Source: an uncultured Pelagibacteraceae bacterium (GTDB lineage Bacteria; Pseudomonadota; Alphaproteobacteria; Pelagibacterales; Pelagibacteraceae). Taken from it: DNA of 64,000 nt. Below are positions 59,867-64,000 of this stretch, piece by piece. A program made the translations under genes and the position numbers. The stretch covers positions 1 through 64,000 of the forward strand of contig CACIPU010000003.1 in the NCBI GenBank assembly GCA_902588625.1, written 5' to 3'. Numbering within the stretch: position 1 is the stretch's first letter; each line of letters begins with the position of its first letter. Below the pieces are notes generated by a model. It worked only from the letters and a program-made list of their open reading frames with translations, did not search any database and was not told where the DNA came from.

Positions 59867-61285
59867 TTACTTTTTTCTAATTTTTTTATTTTTTTTTACT
59901 ATTTTAGAGGCTTTTTTTAGTTTTCCAGTCTGTTTCTTACCAGGAGATTTTTCACTTTTTTTATTTTCATGGTTGTGATCGTGGTTATGTTTTAGGTCAT
60001 GTTCTTTTTTTAAAATTTTTTCAGCTTCTTGAAGTGAGATAACTTTTTTTGTTTGTTTGGATTTTTCTTTAATTAAGTTTAAAATTTTTTCTTCATAAAT
60101 ATTTCCTCTTAGACTTGAGGCTGCTGCAGGATTTTTTTGATAATAATCCAAAATTTGTTTTTCTTGCCCTGGCATAGATTGAACTTGTTTTTGGATTTCG
60201 TTTTTTAATTCTTGTTCTTCAACTTTTAATTTATTAGCCTCTCCCAATTCGTTTAGTATCAAACCTAATTTGATCCTTTTTTTTGCTATTTTTAAATTTT
60301 CATTTTTATTTTTTTCAATGTCTTCTTTTTTTAAACCCTGAGTAATTATTGACAACTCTTGATTTAGAAGGTTATCAGGTATTTCAACATTATGAATTTT
60401 TTCTATTTGGTTTAATATATTATCTTTCGATATTGCATCTAGACTCATTTTATATTGACTTTGAATTTGTTTATTTACCATTATTTTTAAATCATTCAAA
60501 TCTTTTGCTCCAAGATTTTTAGCAAATTCATCATCAATTTTTGTTGCTTCAGGTTTTTTAATATTTAAGATTTTACACTCAAAATTTGCCTTTTTATTTG
60601 CATATTCTTTTTTGGGATAATTTTCGGGAAGTGTCACCGTAACTTCTTTTATATCTTTTTTTTTAGCTCCAACTAATTGATTATCAAAACCTTTTATAAA
60701 TAAATCTTTACCTAAAACTATTTGTGTGTTCTTTCCTTCGCCACCATCAAATTTTTTATTTTCAACTTTGGCTTCATAATCAAATATTACTAGATCTCCT
60801 ATTACGGCAGTTTCATTTTCCGTTTTATCTTTAAAATTATTTTGATTTTTAGCTATATCTTCTAGCTTTGTTTTTGTTTCCTCTTCTGTGATTTTGACTT
60901 CATAATCTACAAATTTAATATTTTCTAAAGATTGAAGTTTTATAGATGGCAATTCATCTATCTCTAATGTGTAAGTTAAATCTTTTCCTTCACCATATGA
61001 TTTAAGATCTAATTTTGGTTGACCCGCAACTTTAATTTTTTTTTCTTCTAAGGCTTTTGTAGAAGTTTCTTTTAAAATCTTTTCTAAAACTTCTCCATAA
61101 ATAGCTTTACCAAACTGTCTTTTTAAAACTTCTACTGGAACTTTCCCGGGTCTAAAACCTTTTAAGTTTACTGTTTTACTTAATTCGTTCAATCTTATTA
61201 CCATTTGCTCGTCGATAATTTTTTTTTCAACTAAAATTTTAAGATTAGTCTTCAGTCCTTTTTTGGAATCAATAGTTACTTTCAT
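59867..61285 (-). CDS. tig: Trigger factor with His/Lys-rich C-terminal tail
   Basis: Ribosome-associated chaperone and peptidyl-prolyl isomerase, 472 residues. The N-terminal ribosome-binding domain has LKGFRPGKVPVEVLKRQFG, with the GFRxGK-P signature near residue 43; the FKBP-type PPIase domain (about 155-240) has VIGDLVIFDYEA and IKGFDNQLVGAKK; the helical C-terminal domain follows. From about residue 426 there is a low-complexity tail with HNHDHNH and many Lys, beyond the usual family end. The start lies only 6 nt after the tRNA-Leu CCA. Confidence 0.95.
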   Translation of the reverse strand: MKVTIDSKKGLKTNLKILVEKKIIDEQMVIRLNELSKTVNLKGFRPGKVPVEVLKRQFGKAIYGEVLEKILKETSTKALEEKKIKVAGQPKLDLKSYGEGKDLTYTLEIDELPSIKLQSLENIKFVDYEVKITEEETKTKLEDIAKNQNNFKDKTENETAVIGDLVIFDYEAKVENKKFDGGEGKNTQIVLGKDLFIKGFDNQLVGAKKKDIKEVTVTLPENYPKKEYANKKANFECKILNIKKPEATKIDDEFAKNLGAKDLNDLKIMVNKQIQSQYKMSLDAISKDNILNQIEKIHNVEIPDNLLNQELSIITQGLKKEDIEKNKNENLKIAKKRIKLGLILNELGEANKLKVEEQELKNEIQKQVQSMPGQEKQILDYYQKNPAAASSLRGNIYEEKILNLIKEKSKQTKKVISLQEAEKILKKEHDLKHNHDHNHENKKSEKSPGKKQTGKLKKASKIVKKNKKIRKK

Positions 61286-61291
61286 AAATTC

Positions 61292-61376
61292 TGGTGGGCA
61301 AGAAGAGACTCGAACTCTTAATCCGTGAGGAACCGGTTCCTAAGACCGGCGCGTATACCAATTCCGCCACTTGCCC
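61292..61376 (-). tRNA. tRNA-Leu (anticodon TAG)
   Basis: 85-nt class II tRNA: acceptor GGGCAAG/CTTGCCC, anticodon stem CCGGT/ACCGG with loop CTTAGGA, long variable arm with TCC/GGA stem, T-stem AAGAG/CTCTT with TTCGAGT loop, discriminator A and encoded CCA. The tig start codon follows after GAATTT, so the two are probably one transcript. Confidence 0.97.
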
Positions 61377-61385
61377 GTGCACGAT

Positions 61386-61414
61386 TTATTATCAAATTAA
61401 AAGATAATGTCCAA
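61386..61414 (-). promoter_or_regulatory. Candidate promoter of tRNA-Leu/tig
   Basis: On the minus strand TTGGAC (61414-61409), 17 bp, TAATAA (61391-61386), directly after the EamA gene stop at 61420. The alternative -10 GATAAT (61393-61388) would be 15 bp from the same -35. Either would start just before mature tRNA-Leu. Confidence 0.4.
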
Positions 61415-61419
61415 GTCTA

Positions 61420-62307
61420 TTAAACAATTTTAATTTTACTACCCTTTTTTACAATATAAATTCCTATAATTACAGCTAACAACGAAATAATAACTTTTGG
61501 TGTAATTAATTCTCCTAAAATTAAAAAACCTAAAATTACCCCAAATATTGGTATTAGATATGCTACTTGGGACTGAAATACTAAACCGTTATGTTTCAAA
61601 ATATAAAATCTTAATAACCAGGCTATCCCAGTTGAAAAAATTCCAAGATATAGAAGAGAAATGGAAGAATCTAATCTTGGTGATAAATTCCATGGTTGTT
61701 CAATAAAAAAAGATATGGGCAATAATACTATAGATCCCCAAATTAAAATTGATGCAGTAACATTTTCATTTTTTTTATTACTAATTTTTAAAGTTAATAA
61801 CCCTCCAACAACATAAAATGTAGACCCACATAAAATTAACAAAGCTGAAATAAAATTATTTTTATTTATTAATATATTGTCAGAAAATAAAAAAATTATT
61901 CCTGAAAACCCCAATAAAACACCTAATGATTTTACTAAATTAATTTTTTCATTTTTGGTAAAAAAATGAGCTAAAACCGTAGCGCTCAAAGGAGTGCTAG
62001 CCATCAATATTGCAGCTAAATTACTTTGAATATTTTTAACTCCAAACGCTATAAGAAAAAAAGGTATTACTAAATTTATAACTCCAATAGATGCAAACCA
62101 ATACCAATCCTTCGAGAATGCTTCTATTTTAATTTTTTTTATATAACATAATAAAATTACTGGGATAGCTCCTAGAAAAATTCTTAAGAATGCAATCGTA
62201 AGTGGACCATATGAATAGGTGGCAATTTTTATATTAAAAAAAGCTGAAGCCCAAATCAGTGCAAGTAATATTAAGACAAAATAATCTAACGATTTAGCTT
62301 CTCTCAT
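61420..62307 (-). CDS. EamA/DMT-superfamily transporter
   Basis: 295-residue inner-membrane protein with about ten hydrophobic helices arranged as two EamA repeats (about 8-140 and 150-290). LIWASAFFNIKIATYSYGPLTIAFLRIFLGAIPVI and ASTPLSATVLAHFFTKNEKINLVKSLGVLLGFSGI are typical of the drug/metabolite transporter family. Substrate cannot be told from sequence; relatives export amino acids or other metabolites. Overlaps the YbaK gene by 4 bp. Confidence 0.88.
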   Translation of the reverse strand: MREAKSLDYFVLILLALIWASAFFNIKIATYSYGPLTIAFLRIFLGAIPVILLCYIKKIKIEAFSKDWYWFASIGVINLVIPFFLIAFGVKNIQSNLAAILMASTPLSATVLAHFFTKNEKINLVKSLGVLLGFSGIIFLFSDNILINKNNFISALLILCGSTFYVVGGLLTLKISNKKNENVTASILIWGSIVLLPISFFIEQPWNLSPRLDSSISLLYLGIFSTGIAWLLRFYILKHNGLVFQSQVAYLIPIFGVILGFLILGELITPKVIISLLAVIIGIYIVKKGSKIKIV

Positions 62308-62786
62308 TCTGCTATATCTTTTTCTCTTCCATTAGTTATTTTAATTAATTTTTTGTAATCTATTTTAAATACGCAGTTGGGGTGGCCAGCTGCAGCAAAT
62401 ACATATCTAAATCGACCAAGTGATTTATCTATTAAGATATCCAATTTTTTTATATGTCCCACCGGTGAAACTCCACCAATAGAAAAACCAGTAATTTCTT
62501 TTACTTCTGTAGGATTAGCCATACATATGTTTTTACTATTTAAAAAAAATTTTAATTTATTTAATGAACATTTTTTGTCTCCAGCAACTAAGCAGATTAA
62601 AAAATTTTTTTCAACTTTAAATAGCAAACTTTTAACAATAGCACCAACATTACAATTCAAAGAATCAGCAGCATCTTTTGCTGTTCTAGCTGTTTTGGTT
62701 AAAACAGTTATACTTAGACTAGTGTCAAATTTTGATATAATTGATTTTACTCTCTTTACAGGCTCATTATTTAATAATGTTTCCAT
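62304..62786 (-). CDS. YbaK/aminoacyl-tRNA deacylase (trans-editing) domain protein
   Basis: 160-residue single-domain protein of the YbaK/ProX/INS-like editing superfamily. The conserved Lys region is GAIVKSLLFKV, then LVAGDKKCSLNKLK, and TGFSIGGVSPVGH is the signature glycine-rich loop. Such proteins hydrolyse mischarged tRNA, often Cys- or Ala-tRNA(Pro). Which misacylated tRNA is the target is not clear from sequence, but the ProRS in this genome lacks its own editing domain. Coupled to an EamA transporter; divergent from glnA. Confidence 0.85.
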   Translation of the reverse strand: METLLNNEPVKRVKSIISKFDTSLSITVLTKTARTAKDAADSLNCNVGAIVKSLLFKVEKNFLICLVAGDKKCSLNKLKFFLNSKNICMANPTEVKEITGFSIGGVSPVGHIKKLDILIDKSLGRFRYVFAAAGHPNCVFKIDYKKLIKITNGREKDIAE

Positions 62787-62804
62787 TTTTTTATCTTTTT
62801 AAAC

Positions 62805-62824
62805 TGCGTTATGTTTGTAACGCA
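62805..62824. repeat. Inverted repeat between YbaK gene and glnA
   Basis: TGCGTTA-TGTTTG-TAACGCA, 7-bp perfect arms around a 6-nt spacer, unusually GC-containing for this AT-rich intergenic region. It lies 18 bp from the YbaK start and 125 bp before glnA. No T-run follows on the plus strand, so it is more like an operator or a leader hairpin than a terminator. The remaining 62825-62949 is AT-rich with no clear RNA structure seen. Confidence 0.5.
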
Positions 62825-62949
62825 TACCTGTTAATTAATAAATTCATTTCATTAAATTGTTGAAGTTGAGTAATGATACAACCTGAAGCTTTAAATAAAA
62901 GTATTTAGTTAAGTAACAAATTATATATATAAGTAAAAAGAGAAATATT

Positions 62950-64000
62950 ATGAGTGCAAGTAAAATTTTAAAAAAGATTAAAGAAAAAGAAATTGAATAT
63001 ATAGATCTTCGTTTTACTGATCCTAAGGGTAAATTGCAGCATGTTACTATGGATAAGTCTGTTGTTGATGAAGAAATGCTAAATGATGGAATTTTCTTTG
63101 ATGGTTCTTCAATTGCTGGCTGGAAAGCTATAAATGAATCAGACATGATATTAAAACCTGATCTTGAAAAAGAGATTTTAGATCCTTTTACATCTCATAA
63201 TACTTTAATATTATTTTGTGATGTTATGGATGCGGTTAAAAAGACTCCTTATGAACGCGATCCTAGAAGTACTGCAAAAAAAGCTGAGGAATATTTAAAA
63301 AAATCTGGAATTGGTGATAAAGCTTTTTTTGGTCCAGAGGCTGAATTTTTTGTTTTTGATGATGTAAAATTTAAAAATGATATGAATGAGACTGGATTTA
63401 AAATTGATAGTTCTGAAGGTCCTTATAATACCGGAAAAGATTATGAAAATGGAAATATGGGACATAGACCAGGAATTAAAGGAGGTTATTTTCCTGTGCC
63501 TCCAGTAGATAGTGCTCAAGATATGAGAGGGGAATTTTTAAAAGCTTTAAAAGATATGGGAATTAAAGTTGAGAAACATCATCATGAAGTTGCTCCAAGT
63601 CAACACGAACTAGGAATGTATTTTGGAACATTAACTAATCAAGCTGATAACATGCAACTTTATAAATATGGAGTACATATGGTTGCTCATTCTTTTGGAA
63701 AAACTGCGACCTTCATGCCAAAACCAGTTAAAGGAGATAATGGATCAGGAATGCATGTTCATCAATCTTTGTGGAAAGGAAATACGGCTTTATTTTCAGG
63801 GACTAAATATTCAGGTTTATCAGAAATGGCTTTATATTATATTGGTGGAATTTTAAAACATGCTAAAGCAATTAATGCTTTTGCAAACAGTACCACAAAT
63901 AGTTATAAAAGATTGATACCTGGATTTGAAGCTCCTGTTCTTCTAGCCTACTCTGCTAGAAATAGATCGGCATCATGTAGAATACCTATAACCATGAATA
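62950..64000 (+). CDS. glnA: Glutamine synthetase type I, 3' end outside window
   Basis: Makes glutamine from glutamate and ammonia; the central nitrogen assimilation enzyme. The frame is open from ATG at 62950 to the window end (350 codons), so it is missing from the ORF track. It begins [45 protein letters not shown] is the beta-grasp signature, [12 protein letters not shown] carries metal-binding Glu, [13 protein letters not shown] follows, [21 protein letters not shown] is the ATP/metal site and [18 protein letters not shown] the substrate loop. The adenylylation site region is beyond the window. Confidence 0.97.
   Translation, partial: MSASKILKKIKEKEIEYIDLRFTDPKGKLQHVTMDKSVVDEEMLNDGIFFDGSSIAGWKAINESDMILKPDLEKEILDPFTSHNTLILFCDVMDAVKKTPYERDPRSTAKKAEEYLKKSGIGDKAFFGPEAEFFVFDDVKFKNDMNETGFKIDSSEGPYNTGKDYENGNMGHRPGIKGGYFPVPPVDSAQDMRGEFLKALKDMGIKVEKHHHEVAPSQHELGMYFGTLTNQADNMQLYKYGVHMVAHSFGKTATFMPKPVKGDNGSGMHVHQSLWKGNTALFSGTKYSGLSEMALYYIGGILKHAKAINAFANSTTNSYKRLIPGFEAPVLLAYSARNRSASCRIPITMN

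Noticed and set aside
62377-62802. 141-aa plus-strand ORF
   Set aside because: Antisense to the YbaK-domain gene, whose family motifs are clear.
62825-62949. Possible glutamine riboswitch before glnA
   Set aside because: I could not match the conserved glnA-motif core or its three-stem junction in the sequence; the region is mostly AT-rich.
62844-63146. 100-aa minus-strand ORF near glnA
   Set aside because: Runs antisense across the glnA start; glnA on the plus strand is certain.
1-64000. CRISPR arrays, IS elements, prophage, toxin-antitoxin or defence islands
   Set aside because: No spaced direct repeats, transposase, integrase or defence-type ORFs were seen; the RatA-like gene is a COQ10-family START protein with no partner toxin system.

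Overview
The window looks like a chromosome segment of a streamlined marine alphaproteobacterium of the SAR11 clade (Candidatus Pelagibacter or a close relative). The sequence is very AT-rich, coding density is extreme (most neighbours overlap by 1-8 bp or lie within a few bases), proteins are rich in Lys/Ile/Asn, and the gene order is a compressed version of the conserved alphaproteobacterial core. The genus call rests on composition, order and protein style, not on a database search. There are no rRNA genes, IS elements, prophage genes or CRISPR arrays, and no gene-free stretch over 300 bp.

Layout. 1-2090 (+): 3' part of a fused ispDF, then pgpA and a CinA-C amidase. 2067-8551 (-): tpiA, secG, pyrG, kdsA, eno, ftsB, lipA, ratA/coq10 (in transcription order). 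8613-16067 (+): a PpiD/SurA-like chaperone coupled to trpE-trpG-trpD-trpC, then lexA with an SOS operator, then gltX. 16081-27882 (-): rpsB-tsf-frr-uppS-cdsA-dxr-bamA-skp-lpxD-fabZ-lpxA-lpxI-lpxB, the translation/envelope/lipid A block, with a structured rpsB leader. 28005-37696 (-): birA-coaX-rnj-proS-lolC-lolD-dnaE. 37696-51591 (-): a complete 14-gene respiratory complex I operon nuoA-N. 51704-51869 (-): tRNA-Val and tRNA-Asp. 51917-55431: an accessory glycan cassette, made of an 848-residue three-domain SDR-cupin-methyltransferase fusion and a divergent GT17-type glycosyltransferase. 55437-61285 (-): tig-clpP-clpX-lon, with tRNA-Leu 6 nt upstream of tig. 61420-62786 (-): a YbaK-type tRNA-editing protein and an EamA transporter. 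62950-end (+): 5' part of glnA.

How it fits together. The genes supply isoprenoid precursors (IspDF, Dxr, UppS), phospholipid (CdsA, PgpA), the lipid A/KDO outer membrane pathway (LpxA, LpxD, LpxI, LpxB, FabZ, KdsA) and envelope protein assembly (BamA, Skp, PpiD, LolCD, SecG). They also supply tryptophan, translation factors and synthetases, proteostasis (trigger factor, ClpXP, Lon) and proton-pumping NADH oxidation. Several genes expected in these alphaproteobacterial neighbourhoods (pdhABC/lpd, moaC/moeA, comEC, gltA, pyrH, rseP, mce) are absent from their usual slots. The most interesting non-ordinary signals are the 11-bp-periodic LexA operator array, the rpsB leader RNA, the tRNA-Leu/tig junction, the three-domain sugar enzyme between tRNA genes and lon, and palindromes in two divergent intergenic regions.
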